Positions 11,849 to 24,999 of a stretch of DNA of 64,000 nt are shown piece after piece. The notes beneath the pieces were generated by a model. It made no database searches and was not told the origin of the DNA. It worked only from the letters and a program-made list of their open reading frames with translations. The DNA is from Gnetum montanum (Eukaryota; Streptophyta; Gnetopsida; Gnetales; Gnetaceae), in the NCBI GenBank assembly GCA_015680685.1, contig MNCI01033545.1, positions 1-64,000 on the forward strand, given 5' to 3'. The translations under genes were made by a program, and so were the position numbers. The first letter of the stretch is position 1. Every line of letters begins with the position of its first letter.

Positions 11849-12780
11849 GATATGAAATGGTCTAGACCAATCAAGTGCTTGTAGGATTGGAGTTTCTACA
11901 TGTTTCTCTTTTAACTACTAAAATTCTTTTTCACATTCTGCGATCTAGACAAAAGGAGCATCTTTCTTTGTTAGCTCCATCAATGATTTTATGATCTTAG
12001 AGAAATTCTCTATGAATCATTGGTAGTAACCAATATGTCTAAGGAATGATCGAACATCTTTAATAGTTTCTGGTTAGTGGGTTATTTCTTGAATGATCCT
12101 TATTTTCTCAAGGTCTAACTCAATTCCCACTTGCAATATTCTATGCCCCAATACAATGCCCTTTTGGACCATTAGATGACTCTTTTTCCAATTTTGCCGC
12201 AAGTTGGTTTCAACACATTGTTTTAGAACTTGCTCAAGGTGGTCCAAGGTTTACTCAAATGTAGCTTCATAAGTTGAGAATTCATCCATGAAGACTTCCA
12301 AACCACTATCGATTTGCTCTTAAAAAATTCTTAGAACCAGGTGTTGGAATGTAGTAGGAGTATTGCATAGACCAAATGACATTTTGTGATATGCAAAAGT
12401 CCCTGAGGGACCTGTGAATGTTGTCTTCACTTGGTCCTCTGGTGCAATTTAAATTTGGGTATAGCCACTATAACCATCTAAAAACCTATAGTAGCAATGC
12501 CTAGATATAGTTTCTAGCACTTGATCAACAAACTGAAATAAAAAATGATCCTTGAATGTTGCCATATTTAGCAGTTAAAAATTGATACAAACCTACCACT
12601 TGCCACCTTTTTTTGGTACAATTACAAGTGGACTAACCCACTCACTATCTGTAATGGGATAAATGAACCCCACCTTGAAGAGTTGTTCAGTTTTCTCCTT
12701 GATGACCTACTTCAGCTTAGGGTTCAATTGCCTCTATGCTGTCTCTTTGGCTTCATGGCCAAATCAGAGTAGGTGCGATG
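11849..12780 (-). pseudogene. pol: E3 reverse transcriptase domain of pol
   Basis: Broken reverse transcriptase. Recognisable blocks on the minus strand include KMSFGLCNTPTTFQ (about 12400-12350), VFMDEFSTY (12300-12270), GIVLGHRILQVGIELD (about 12160-12110) and DVRSFLRHIGYY (about 12060-12020). The catalytic pair normally read as DD in FMDDFS is DE here, and many stops interrupt the frame. The F-M-D-x-F-S form of the motif fits the Athila/Tat (OTA) branch of Ty3/gypsy. Lineage placement is from remembered motifs, not a tree. Confidence 0.8.
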
Positions 12781-13143
12781 CTAGCATATCCTAGGATCAA
12801 TTCCTTTGAGTTTAGGATATGACCAAGCAAAAGTTGCTAACCATTTTTCAACTACCTTCAATAGCATCTTTTTCTTCTCTAGAGCAATATTTGCATTAAT
12901 TATGATTGGATTCCCATTTTTCAAAAACATATATTCCATTCTAGCTAGTAGCATTTTTAGTTCAAGGGGCTCTTGCTTGAAACTTTCAAAAGTTTCCAAC
13001 TCTCCCCAATAAGTATCATCATTTGCATCATCAAAGAGTTGGTGATGAATTTGCTCTAATTCATCCATGCCTATGAAATATGTGCATGTCAAGCTCTTAG
13101 TCAGTTTCATGCAAAGTGTGCTACTCTCAGAATTAGCGGTCAA
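12781..13143 (-). pseudogene. pol: E3 pol segment between protease and reverse transcriptase
   Basis: An open stretch of 120 codons that corresponds to the linker before the RT. It has acidic and leucine-rich parts (FKQEPLELKMLLARMEYMFL), then KWLATFAWSYPKLKGIDPRIC, which leads into the conserved AWSY..L.GIDP.I..H block preceding the RT fingers. E4 has the same segment at 20640-20909. It forms part of the pol polyprotein, not a separate gene. Confidence 0.75.
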
Positions 13144-13248
13144 CCACTAGGTACCCTCCTATTTTATGGCTACTGCATACAGACACCTTTGGATTTCTAC
13201 TTCTAGTGCACATTGCTTACATGTAGAGATAGATGCTTACTTTATAGC

Positions 13249-13650
13249 CTAGAGTTTCTGCACACAATTGCACCTTGTATCGCTATACATGATGCATTGA
13301 AATCTCTTCTTCTTGATCTTTTTGAATGTATTTTCTTTAGATATTTCCAAGGAAAGATCTCTGATACCCAATTTGGCAATGGTGCTAAGCCATGCCCTTT
13401 CCATGATGATTGGGAAATCCCCTTTGTATTTTTCCACTTTGATCACCAGAAAATCAGTAGGATAAGACCACCCATAGACAGTGGTCATAATGTCTTCCAC
13501 AAATCCCAATGGCATAGTGATGGACTGGTCTACCAATTCTAATATAATATTTCTCTTCTTTAAAGGAGGCAAGTTCCATGTAGTATACATCTCGTGAGAA
13601 ATTAAATTGACACCAAAACCTAAGTCAAGAAGAGCTTGCATGGTTCATTC
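13249..13650 (-). pseudogene. pol: E3 aspartic protease domain
   Basis: Retropepsin-like protease that would cut Gag-Pol. The active-site block reads ALLDLGFGVNLISHEMY (about 13640-13585), matching the D-L-G-A-S-x-N-L-M pattern of plant Ty3/gypsy proteases, with the serine after DLG-x replaced by glycine. It continues with WNLPPLKKRN and FPIIMERAWLSTI. The 130-codon stretch is open, but the frame is closed upstream and downstream. E4 carries the same block at about 21370-21024. Confidence 0.75.
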
Positions 13651-13899
13651 CTAGCAATCTGCAAATAAATGAGAGGACTTCCAAGGTTGGCTAATTTCTT
13701 AGGAATGTTTTTAGCATGGATCCGATCAGATACAGTGTGAGTAAGCATAATAGTATGGATCCTAGGCAATGTTTGATTTGAAGGGGACTCAAAAGTATTT
13801 GAGATAGAGGAAGATGGAGGAATAGGGTTGTTAACTGTAGGTGTAGGTGAGGGCTTAGGTAGACTATGTGGTTGAAAGAAAGGTCTTTTCTTAGATCAA

Positions 13900-14966
13900 G
13901 TATCCAAACTACTTAGTTAATTAATCAGTTGTAGGTTAATGGCCCTCATAGTGTTGTGTTGTTGCGGTTGAGCTGGCAGTTCACCTTGCATAGGTGGAGT
14001 AGGTGGTAGCTATGTAGTTGGAGGAGGAAGATGTGCATGAATAGGAGAAGGATAAGGATAAGAGATGGTATCCCTCTTGGCATGTAGAGAATGCACTCAA
14101 TAATTATTAAGAGGGTAGTAGTGAGGTTGGAAAGTAGAAATATGACTGGAGGAGTCACGTGGAGACAAGGGTTGCTAAACATAGTAACCATATGAAATCA
14201 AGTTATTGATAAGGGTATTGCTACCTTGGTGGTGCCAGCATCCATGATTATGGTTGCTACCACTACTAATACTACTCATATGGTTGTAGTGGAGCTTCAC
14301 TTGGATAATATTGCTATTATTGATGGAACTTCTTGAAATTACCTTGAGGATAAGGTAATCTTCTAGATGTTTTTCTTTTTGTTAGCCATGGATTTAAAGC
14401 ATACATCCTAGACTCCTATAAGTGTGACATAATGAGGTAACATCACTTAGGATGTACATATTCTTAGATGTCACACCCACCATCATCATTTGATTCACTT
14501 TCTGCAACCTCTTCTATCATAGCAATCTTGCCCTTACCTTTGTGATAGGCACATTCAACTTTCTAGCGCCACCTGTGCTCATGATCACTACCTTGTCCTT
14601 TGGACTCTTTAACAATTTTTAGAATAACTTGAAATTTTATATCCATGGAGCTCCTTAACTAATCATCCTTAGCTGTAATTTTAGATTGAAATTTTTAGAG
14701 TGGTAAGGTTTTCTTATTCACCACCTCATCAGATGCAGATTTGTCCTCACTATCACAAAATTGAACCTTCCTCTTGCTGATGGAAGGATTGCAGTTATAC
14801 TCTTTTGCACTTTCTCTTTTTCGTAGTTTACCCTTCTCTTTAGCTACCTGCTCAATTAATCTTTGTATCTAATGGACACTTAATTCTAACAATCACCCTT
14901 GGGCATAGACGCCAAGGGTTCTCCTCATTTCTAATCGAAGGTCATATTTAATGTGGCGAAGTTGAT
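13900..14966 (-). pseudogene. gag: E3 gag, C-terminal part
   Basis: C-terminal gag, matching E1 (about 1200-2220) and E4 (21640-22670) block for block but full of stops. It breaks off at 14966, where E4 is inserted, and continues at 25005 with the sequence expected from E4's intact order (GTTGATCCAA versus GTTGATCAAG). The proline/histidine-rich tail is near 14000. Confidence 0.75.
14962..14966. repeat. E4 target-site duplication, left copy
   Basis: TTGAT immediately before the E4 LTR; the second copy is 25000-25004. The interrupted gag of E3 resumes right after the second copy, which confirms the insertion boundary. Confidence 0.9.
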
Positions 14967-15835
14967 TGATGAGTAGTGAGATACCCCTATGCCCAACCAT
15001 ACGAATCACATGTGTTTACATGTGATCCAATTGAATTCCATAGACTTTAATTACCAAGTATGCTAAAGGTAAACAGTGCATGTGTGTTGTCCATTCGTTG
15101 TTTTACTAGTCCCACTTGTGAAATGCTATTGCATGGTCAAGTGTGACTGAGGCGTAAGATTTTTATTATTTTGTGTTTTATCAATTTACTCACCTAGAAC
15201 AAGAATGAAAGTGAGAGTGATTAAGTGCTAAAAAAACTATGATCTAATCTAGCCTAACACAAGTAACCATTTCCACTTCCCAAACACATCTTGAACTTTG
15301 TGTAAACACTGCTAGGTTGTCAAATGCTAATCGTTTCTGAGCTACCAAGTGTCACACGTATGTTTGAAGGGGGTCATGCTTATGTATTTTAATGAGTTTC
15401 TTGATTAATAAAAATTAATTGATGCATGAATAACATTAATGTAACTACATGAAAGCACAATATATAAATGCATAGGAAAGAAAGTCTCAAGTGTTGCAAA
15501 GATGAATCGAAGAGTTCGTCTTTATTGCCAACATAATGGTATGTTCATGTATATCAATGCTTGAATAAAGATCCATTCACACTTAGACCTCCTACCATAG
15601 GCACTTGAAAAATATTCTAACTCTTAAATAAACAAACTGCAAGAGTTTCACTACTTGACTACCAAAAACTACCCTCAACTGTGTGCTTAGGGGCTGTATT
15701 TATAGACCCGGGAGTAACCCTATGATATCAAATGTACAATATCACATCTTGGGTAGTGATATTGCGTACCCAATATTGTGTACCTAATATCATGGCCACT
15801 CTGATATCGGAGCATATGAAAAACATGATTTATCA
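14967..15835 (-). mobile_element. E4 3' LTR
   Basis: 869 bp, TGATGAGTAGTGAGATACC to CATGATTTATCA, then TACCCTCACGACT, the decayed polypurine-tract complement. Pairs with 24157-24999; the right copy has a short deletion near 24540, which explains the length difference. Confidence 0.88.
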
Positions 15836-17827
15836 TACCCTCACGACTAAATGAAAACTCATCCTCAACTATAGCAAAAGAGGAACAAGTCCTTTACAAA
15901 ATATATGAGTTGTGGACTATTTGACTACCATGCAAAGTGACACAGAGAAAATAGAAAAATACAAAAGTGCCCGAGCATACAACATTACAATTGTGTATAA
16001 AATTAGATTTTCATGACAAAAGGGAAGAACACCCTCAGATCCAATGGACATCCAACCCCTCTTGGCAACAAAAGAATGAGGGAGAGGCAAAAAAGATCCA
16101 GCGATCATGGACAATCTCCCATAAGTGATATTGTTGCATCTTCCTTAGTGAAGATAGTCCTGCTTCCAGTCCATGCTCCCCACTACAATCACAACAAAAT
16201 CAAGGATTAGTATATAAAGTGTAATAGATAATGACTAAATACCTTGTCTCGTCAGTGATTTTATCTAGCTGGGTTGTGATTGTGATAGATTGGTTGCTTG
16301 ATAGTGTTAGTGGAAAGATTGATGAATGCGTTAAGTAAGAGAAGCAGTCCATAAAATTCATAAAAAGCTTAATACAAGGAATACTGGAAAGAGGGTATAG
16401 AAATTCACAATAATAAAAAGAAGGAATTCACTAAAAATAGTTGTGAAGATGTGTACAATTGGTGGCATGGATGGGGTAAATAAAAAGAATTTGATTGTAA
16501 CAATGTCTAAGGGTAAAGAACTTAACTTAACCAAACCAAAAGATATGCAAGTGGGTCCTCCCCAAAGCAGGCACAGGTCATTTATACCCTTTCATAACTT
16601 CAAACAAAGGATTTTGTGGACACCATGGATGATTAATGATTATGGAAAGTTAAGTACAAAAACCCAAAAGCAATTGACTGAGAAACTTGACACATCAAAC
16701 CAGAACGTTGAATCAAAACATGAAATCAACAGTGAGGTGAGGCATGAAAAGCATAAATGGATGATAGAGAGAATGGAATGGAGTTCCTAATTATGGTCAC
16801 ATGAAGTCCCTTATGGATTTTGTGATTAAATGACTTGGTAGGATCCATTCTCAGTCCAAACCAAAATCAACCACTTTCAATAACTTTGCATTGACATTCT
16901 AAGACTAGTCCATCCCTTGAGACACAAGAATGCTCCCACAAGACAACCATTGTTCCAAGTTGAAGAGAAAGTAGGAAATGAGAAAGGGCCTTAGTTAGAG
17001 GAAACAAGACAAGTCCCATAACTAGTGCTTGTAGCCCTTTTATTTGGTCTAAGGGCTGTGCTTTGAATTCCCATTTTTTTTAATGGAAACCACACCATGC
17101 AAAGACCCATGCATTTTCGCATTTATTTGGTCCAAGGGGTGTCTTTTGAATCCTCATCCTTTTTTTTCGATGAAGACCACACCATGCAAAGACTTATTTG
17201 ACTTCCTATTGTGGAATGACATAGAATGGTGAGAAGCTCATGAGAACACTCCCGAACATAGGAAAATAGAAAAGTATGAAGAATACCACATCTCTTTGAA
17301 GCCACATCCTATCCAAACCTTTGATTCCTTCCCAATTCCAGAAACTATACAAGTCACCAATTTATTAAAGTTGCATTAATGAAAAAGAGACTGTACATTT
17401 TCAAAATAAGGAAACCAATAGAATATGTGAATGGGTGAATGATGTGGACTCACTGCTTGTTACATGAAAAGAAACCACATCCCAATCATCAGTAATGACA
17501 TTCAAAGTTAGCAATCAAACATCAACAATCAAATTACAAATGAAACATACCACCATCGAGTAGCACATTACCATTGTACCTAACACCTTAATAGCAAAAA
17601 GAGTAGAGAAACACATCAAACATAAGAAAATATAAAAGAAAGTCAAAGATTATGCAATAAAGATCAAATATATTAATGATGGTGTAAAACAAAAATTTAG
17701 AAAAGATCAATAACCTAAAAAATGCAACAATGTAAAACAAAGAATATGAAAATAAAAAGTTGTAAAACCAAAAATGTGTAAAAAAAAAAAGACAAAAGAC
17801 TAAGGAGCTACATAAGGTATTAGTATC
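15836..17827 (-). mobile_element. E4 3' non-coding region
   Basis: Related to 8057-10106 of E3. No coding content seen. The plus-strand frame at 16443-16790 (115 codons) has no recognisable domain, lies on the strand opposite to the element, and its counterpart in E3 near 8690-9010 is broken. I therefore treat it as accidental. Confidence 0.65.
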
Positions 17828-19120
17828 TCATCCATGACTAAGTTGGAAGGGGGAGATCCAAAAGATTGAGCATGGTTGTCCATCTAGTAAGGTGTCTGTT
17901 GAGTTGGTTGGCTTGGGCTCATGGAAAGATTTTACTTGTTGGATGTTGAATAATTTTTTCTTATCTAGGCTATTAGGTTTATAGATAATCATGGCCCCAG
18001 ATGGAAAAGTCTCATCGATAATGTAAGACCCTTCCCACAACGTTTAAAATTTGGTTCGTTGGGGTACGTGTGTAGGATTCTAGTAGAGGACTTTGTCTCC
18101 TAATTGACATTTGACTTTTCTTATTTTGATGTCATGGAATTTCTTGTTGAATGCCTTATGCATTTCATTGGATGAAAAGGCCATTAACTGATTTTCATCT
18201 AGCAAGTTCAGGTTCATTAATCATTCTTTTTATGCTAGACTTAGATCTAGGTCAAGGTCACAGGCTGTAGAGAGTGTACAGAGCTCGAATTGAATGGGAA
18301 GTGTTGGTAGTTTTTCATACACAAGCTCATAAAGAGAGTAACCTATGGGAAGCTTCCATGTGAAGTGATAAGTCCAAAGGGAATTGTTTAATTTGGTGCT
18401 CCAATTCCTTCAGTATTTTCTAATGGTGCACATTAGAATTTTTGTTATCTTCCGAATAATGACCTCAGCTTGACCATTGGCTTGAGGGTGATAAGGTGTT
18501 TTGAGTTTGTGCTCAACCCCCAAGTGCTACATAAGTTTTCAGAAAGTGACACCTATAAAATGAGTTCCATTATCAAAAATTAATGCACGAGGCATACCAA
18601 ACCTAATTATGACATTTTTTTATACAAACCAAGTAGTAGTGATGGATGTACAGTCAGTGAAGGCTACTGCTTCCACCCACTTGGTGTAATAGTCAACTAC
18701 AAATATGATATATGTCTTTTCATTTGATAAAGGTGCGATGGGATCCATAAAGTTAATGCCCCAAATATTGAATGGCTCAAGAGGTTGAATCCATTACTAT
18801 GGTCCCTCTATTCAAGCTATCATTCCACCATCCCTCTGACAATGATCACAAGTGCAAATGAATTGGTGTGCATCCCTGAAGAATGTTGGCTAGTAATATC
18901 CCACCATGAGGATTTTTATGGTCATGCATCTTCTAGCATAATGGCCCCCACAAGGGCCTTTGTGAGCATCCTAGAGAATCCATAGTTGTTCCATATCAAA
19001 GACACACCAATGTACCAGGCCATTGGGACAGACTTTGTAAAGGTTCCCACTAATTTCCATGAAATGCTTGACTTGGTGAAGAAACTATTGTTTCTTTCTG
19101 GTGTCTAGCCCTTGCAGCAA
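17828..19120 (-). pseudogene. pol: E4 integrase (pol C-terminal part)
   Basis: Broken DDE integrase homologous to E3. Visible blocks: IWGINFMDPI (about 18770), IFDNGTHFIG (about 18580), TPYHPQANGQ (about 18500), LGDKVLY (about 18095), and the tail with FPSGAMIIY and IQQVKSFHEP (18020-17920). Here the second catalytic Asp (DNG) is kept, while the first (WGID) is Asn, the reverse of E3. Multiple stops and frameshifts. Confidence 0.8.
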
Positions 19121-20571
19121 TTCTTGCTTAAGTAGATAAGTGAGGTAGTATCATATCTTTTTGGTTCATTAGGCATTTGTACATTAATAGCCCTTGCAAG
19201 AAGAGATTCATCAAGGAACTAATCATATGAGGAGCTCTCTTTCTTCTTGTTGTCCCATCTTAGCCATGATAGGTGGTCAACGACCACATTCTTCACATCT
19301 TTTTGATGTATCATCATGAGATCAAACTCTTGAAAAATCATGAGCCACCATATGACATGGGGACTCACCATTGGTTTATTCATTAGAAATCAAATGACAC
19401 TATGGTCTTTGTGCACGAACACTTTATAGCCAAGCACATAGTACCTGAACTTCTCTAATGTGAACACCATTGCCATCAACTCCTTTTCTATGGTGGTGTA
19501 GTTCAGTTGTGCACCTACAATACTTTGACTTGTGTAGTGAATTTTATATGGAAATTTTTGATCATCCATCTACATAAACAATACCCCCAAAGCATAATTT
19601 GATGCATCAGTCATCACATGAAATGACCTAGACCAATTAGGTGCTTGTAGAATGGGGGTTTCAATGAGCTTCTACTTCAATTGCTGAAATGCTATTTCAC
19701 ATGTAAGGGTCTAGACAAAAAATGCATCCTTCTTTGTTAATTCCACAAACCACTTGGCGATTTTGGAGAAATTATCAATAAAATGCTGGTAGTAGCTAGT
19801 ATGATCAAGGAATCACCACACTTCTTTAACTATTTCAAGTTGAAGGGTGATTCCTTCGATGACCCTTATTTTTTCAGGGTCCACCTCATTCTTGCTTTTG
19901 AGATACAATGCCCCAATACTATGCCTTCCTAGACCATTAGATGGCTCTTTTGCCAATTGAGCCAGAGGTTTGTTTTGACACATCTCCTCAGCACTTACTC
20001 AAGATAGTCCAAGGCTTGCTCAAACATAGCTCTATAGATAGAAAAGTCATTCATGAAGACCTCTACCCCACTACCAATTTGTTGTTGGAAAATGCTAAGG
20101 ACTAATCATTGAAATGTGGCTGGGGCTTTACATAGACCGAATGGCATCTAACGGTAAGTAAAAGTTCCCCAAGGACTTGTGAAAGTCATCTTCACCTGGT
20201 CCTCTAATGCAATCTAGATTTGGTTATAGCCACTATAACCATCTAGAAAGCTATAATAACTGTGCCTAGAAATGTTGTCTAGCACTTGGTCGACAAAAGA
20301 CAATAGAAAATGATCTTTGAAAGTTGCCATGTTGAGCAGCCGAAAGTCGATGCACACCCACTATTTGCCTTCTTTCTTTGGCATGATCATAAGTGGATTG
20401 ACCCACTCACTATCTGCAACAAGGTAGATGAATTCTACCTTGAGGAGTTGTTTAGTCTCCTCTTTAACAATCTACTTTAATTTAGGATTCAAACGTTGCT
20501 GCAGGTGTCATTTTGGCTTAACGGCAGGATCAATGTCTATTTGATGTTGGCATATTCTTGGATCTATTCCA
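19121..20571 (-). pseudogene. pol: E4 reverse transcriptase and RNase H
   Basis: Decayed RT-RNase H. The RT catalytic motif reads FMND (complement of 20046-20057), so the first Asp of the DD pair is lost. The RNase H part follows to the left with MTDASNYALG (about 19615), YTSQSIVGAQLNYTTIEKEL (about 19520) and YKVFVHKDHS (about 19420), ending near the LSWLRWD block (about 19260). The domain order is the same as in E3. Several stops make it non-coding today. Confidence 0.8.
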
Positions 20572-20639
20572 ATGAGCTTGGAATATGAACAGGCAAAGGT
20601 TGCTAACCATTTTTCCACAACCCTCATTAACATTTCCTT

Positions 20640-21380
20640 TTATTCTATAACAAGCTTGGCATTAATAATGATCGGCCTTCCATTTTTCAAGAATACATAC
20701 TCCATTCCAGCCAGTAGTTTCTTTAATTCAAGGGGCTCTTGTTTAAAATTGTCAAAAATCTCCAACTCTCCCCAATTGACACCATCATTTACTCCTTCGG
20801 AGAGCTGGTGATGAACTTGCTTGAGTTCATTCATACTTGTAATATATTCATACATTACACCCTCAATAGGTTCCATGCATAATGTACTGTTGCTAGAATT
20901 AGCTATCAACCACTGGGTGCCTTCTTATTTTGTGGCTATTACGTACAAGCATCTTTGGATTTCAGCTTTTAGTGCATACTACTTACATGCAGAGATAGAT
21001 GTTCGCTTCACTAACCATCACTTCTACACACAATGGCACCCTGAATCACTGTATGCAATACATGGAATCCTCTTCTTCTCAATCTTTCCAAATTCATTTT
21101 CTTGAGATATCTCCAAGGAAAGATCTCTAATGCCCATTTTGGCATCAATAGTGCTTAACCACATCCTTTCCATAATAATTGGGAAGTCCCCCTTGCAGTT
21201 TTCCACCTTGATTACTAGGAAGTCGATGAGATATGACCATCCACAAATGGACTGGTCCACCACTTGTAGCTGAATGTTGCTCTTCTTCAAGGGAGGGAGA
21301 TTCCACATCGTGTACATCTCATGCGAGATTAGATTAACACTAGAACCAAAGTTAAGAAGAGATTTACAAGGCTCATTCCC
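20640..21380 (-). pseudogene. pol: E4 protease and protease-RT linker
   Basis: Two open stretches separated by stops: SSVNLISHEMYTMWNLPP (protease active-site region and following strand, about 21350-21290) with FPIIMERMWLSTI, then the acidic linker with FKQEPLELKKLLAGMEYVFLKNG (20760-20660). Homologous to 12781-13650 of E3. The catalytic DLG block to the right of 21350 is disrupted. Confidence 0.75.
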
Positions 21381-21639
21381 AATAATTTACAAATATACTA
21401 GGGGACTCCTAGGATCAGCTAACTTCCTGGGTAGGTTACTAGCTTGAATGTAATTAGATACAACATGGGTTAACATTACAGTATGGATTTGAGAGGGATT
21501 TTGGTTTAAAGGGGACTCAAATAAAGGTGAGACATAGGAAGGTGGAGGAGTAGGATTACCAATCACTAATGTGTCCAAGGGCTTTGATGGATTACGAGGC
21601 TAGAAGAAGGATCTTTTCTTTGTTCATGGTTCCGACCCA

Positions 21640-23991
21640 CTTGGTGGGTTAACCAATTGTAGATTAACTACCCTCATAGCATTTCTTTGTTGTGGTTGGG
21701 TAGGCAATTCACCCTACATGGATGGAGCAAGTGCTAGCTAAGCAGGAGATGAAGGAGTAGGTGTACAGATAAGAGGAGCATGATGATAGGTGGAATCCCT
21801 CCTTGGATAAGGTGGTTGGTATAGTTCAAGAGGGTGGTGGTGAGGTTGGTAAGTGGCAACATGACCATAGAAGTCCCATGGAGATGAAGGTTTTTGTACA
21901 TAGTAACCATAGGAATCTAGTTGCCAGTAAGGGTATTGCTATCTAGGAGGTACCAATACTCATGGTTATGGTTGCTGCCACTATTGGTACAATTCGTAGG
22001 GTTGCGATAGAGCTCCACTTGGATAGTACTACTGTGGTTGGTGGAATTGTCAAAAGTTTCCTTGTGGATAAGGCAATATTTTGGGTGTTTACCTTTGTGC
22101 AAGTTGTGAATGTAAGGCATACATCCTAGATTCTTGCAAGTGTGACAAATTTGAACAACATCCCTTGAGATGTTCATACTAGCAGACGTCACACCCACCA
22201 TCATCATCTCAGTCACTATCTACAACCATCTCTATTGTAGCCATTTTACCCTTACCCTTAAATATAGCACGTTCAACTTCCTTACGTCTTTAGCACTCAC
22301 GCTCACCACTTTGCTCCTTAAACTCTTTAGCAATTTTTAAGATAGCCTAAAACCTGTGGTCCATAGAGTCTCATAATTGGTCAATCTTAACCATGATTCT
22401 AGATTGCAATTTTTGAAGTGACAAGGTTTTCTGATTAGCCACCTCAACTCTAGTTAATTCATCCTCACTGTCACAAAATTGAACCTCCCTTTTGTGGATA
22501 GAAGGGTCCCTATTATATTTCTCTACCCTTTCTTGATTTTTCAATTCTCCCTTCTCCTTGGCTACCTGCTCAATTAATTTTTGCAATTTGACAGGTGCTT
22601 AACTTTCTCAAACTCCCTTGGGCATAGACGCCAAGGGTTTTCCTTGTTTCAGACCACAACCTGTCTATGATATGGCAAAGTTGATCAAGCTAAGAGTATC
22701 CATGGCTGAGACACTTATGCAATAGAGAATAGTATTGGTCAATAGCAGCATTCAAGGCTTCATGGTTTACCTATTTTCACCCTTGGATCTACTTCCTTAG
22801 ATTGGACACTTGGGAGTATGTTTGATATTTTTCATTGAACAATTCCAACATCATACTCCACTGCCTAATTGATTTTGGCTCCAAGGACTAGTACCAATTT
22901 TCTACTTCCTTAGTGAGTGTTCTTGGAAATAATTTCAACTTCTGCTAATCATTATCAATATTATGCAAGGCACATACATCTTGGAAGGCTTGGAGATGAT
23001 TCTGTGGATCAACATGGTAGCCTTTATTGAACCAAGGAATGTTGTTCATGTCCAGCCTCTTTATTCTGCTATCCTTTACGTGCCTTGTTGAAATCCTCAC
23101 AGCCTCTACAATGTTTAACATGCTTCGAGTGATGAGTAAAGGTTCATCAAGGCCATGGTGGTGGTGCCTACAATGTTCTCTACTAGCCCTTCTTTCTTGT
23201 TGATGGGTCTCTCTGGATTGTCCATGCCTCTGGTCATGACTATCCCAATGGCCCCTATTATTGTTCTAGTCCAGTTGGTCACCTCCATCATGGTCATGCC
23301 CTCTGTGGCAGTGATTTGAACAAGAAGAAGAAGGTGAAGAAGATGATGAAGGGGAGGAGGAAGGAGAACTTGCATCACATTGACACCTATCACCCTTCCT
23401 TCGATGATCATGACCACGATCACGATCGTGACCTCCTTTTTTCCCCTTTTCATGACTTGTCCCGATAGATCCATTTTTTTCATTAGATCTATTCTGACCA
23501 AAACCTAGATTATGAATTGCGGATTGCACATTCTGGTTAAGGGCCCCTTGAACAAATTCAAAGAAAGGAGTATCTCCAAAGGAAAAACCTCCAAAGAAGT
23601 GCTTGCCTCCATCAAATGGACCAAGCACAGGTGGAAAAGTGTTTGACCCCTTACCCCTCACAGGTTCATGTTGGTGCTCTAGCTGATGACCCCTTAACTT
23701 TTTTGCTTCAGCAGGATGATAATCCCTTGAATTAGGATCTCACATCTCATACTCCCCGTGAAGATGTTGAAGTCCATGTCATGCAAGCATTAGCTAGAAC
23801 ATTGTTGGAACATATTGATTAAGTGGAAACATAATGTTGTATTCCATGTCATGCCATCACAGCATTTCATCTTGATGTAAGATGAAGCTAAAGTTTGGTA
23901 CATACTCATTGGGATGAGCATATACCACCCAATATTGCTGAGGAGCCTAGTCTTCCTTGGGTGGAGAAAGGCTTCTATGAGAAGAAGACAT
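21640..23991 (-). pseudogene. gag: E4 gag
   Basis: Full-length but broken gag. The start is taken at ATG 23991-23989 because MSSSHRSLSPPKED matches the beginning of gag in E3 (26332) and E5 (42431). Order on the minus strand: N-terminal part, Arg/His/Ser-rich low-complexity region (about 23470-23290), retrotransposon gag domain (about 23060-22760), lysine-rich region with the EYNRDPSI block (about 22510), and a proline-rich tail (to about 21640). Open pieces at 23115-23661 and 22371-22586 belong to it in two frames, which indicates frameshifts. The gag would assemble the virus-like particle. Confidence 0.8.
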
Positions 23992-24137
23992 TTTATGTTA
24001 ATGGACTTATAGGGAATGTGTAGTTAAGGTTTAATTTAATTATAATTCTAATTTTTTTTGTAATATTTGACTCTTAGGATTCGAACAATGAGGTTACTAA
24101 GTTTCACTTGGTTTAGATAGCACATGTAGAACTAAAG

Positions 24138-24156
24138 TCCATGACAACAGCACCAA
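24138..24156 (-). other. E4 tRNA primer-binding site
   Basis: In sense orientation TTGGTGCTGTTGTCATGGA, directly inside the 5' LTR. It matches the complement of the plant tRNA-Asp 3' end (TGGCGCCGTTGCCGGGGA, from memory) with differences that are mostly transitions. Confidence 0.7.
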
Positions 24157-24999
24157 TGATGAGTGGCGAGGTACCCCTACACCCAACCATATGAATCACA
24201 GGCATTCATGAGCAATTTAGTTGAATTCTGTAGACTTTAATTACCAAGTACGCTAGAGCTAAATAGTGCATGCATGTTGTCCATTTTTTATCTTCCCAGT
24301 GCCACTTGTGGAATGCAATTGTATAGTTAAGTGTGACTAAGGTGTAAGATTTTTATTATTTTGTGGTTTATCAATTTACTTACCTAGAACAAGAATGAAA
24401 GTGAGAGTGATTAAGTGCTAAGAAAACTCTGATATAATCTAGCCTAACAAAATTAACCATTCCCACTTCCTGGACACATCCTGAACTTTATGTAAACACT
24501 GCTGGGTTGTCAAATGGTAACCGTTTCTGAGCTACCAAGTGCTTATGTATTTTAATGAGTTTCTTGATTAATCAAAATTAATTGCTGCATGAATAACATT
24601 AATGTAAACTACATGAAATCACAATATATGAATGCATAAGAAAGAAAGTCTTAAGTGTTGCAAGGATGAATCGAAGAGTTCGTCTTTATTGCCAACACAA
24701 TGGTGTGTTCAAGTACATCAATGCTTGAATAAAGATCCATTTACACTTAGACCTCTTGCTATAGCCACTTGGAAAATATTCTAACTCTCAAATAGACAAA
24801 TTGCAAGAGTTTTGCTACTTGACTTCCAAAAAATACCCTCAATTGTGTGCTCGATGGTTGTATTTATAGACCTAGGAGTAATCCTATGATATCAAATGTA
24901 TGATATCATATCTGGGGCTGCAATATTGCATACCCAATATTGTGTACCTAATATCACAACCACTCTAATATCAGAGCATATGAAAAACATGATTTATCA
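24157..24999 (-). mobile_element. E4 5' LTR
   Basis: 843 bp, from TGATGAGTGGCGAGGTACC to CATGATTTATCA, followed by the target duplication TTGAT (25000-25004). Confidence 0.88.

Larger units (their letters stand above)
14967..24999 (-). mobile_element. E4, full-length Ty3/gypsy nested inside E3
   Basis: Complete minus-strand element of 10,033 bp: 3' LTR 14967-15835, non-coding 15836-17827, pol remnants 17828-21380, gag 21640-23991, primer site 24138-24156, 5' LTR 24157-24999. It is flanked by TTGAT on both sides and sits inside the gag of E3. It belongs to the same family as E3 but carries longer LTRs that end in CATGATTTATCA. All coding parts have stops, so it is dead. It inserted after E3. 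Confidence 0.92.

Noticed and set aside
16443-16790. 115-codon plus-strand frame in E4
   Set aside because: On the strand opposite to the element, in its 3' non-coding region, and the equivalent place in E3 is closed.
23115-23501. Minus-strand frame with Leu/Pro repeats
   Set aside because: Alternative frame of the Ser/Pro-rich gag region of E4; the overlapping frame at 23266-23661 fits gag.
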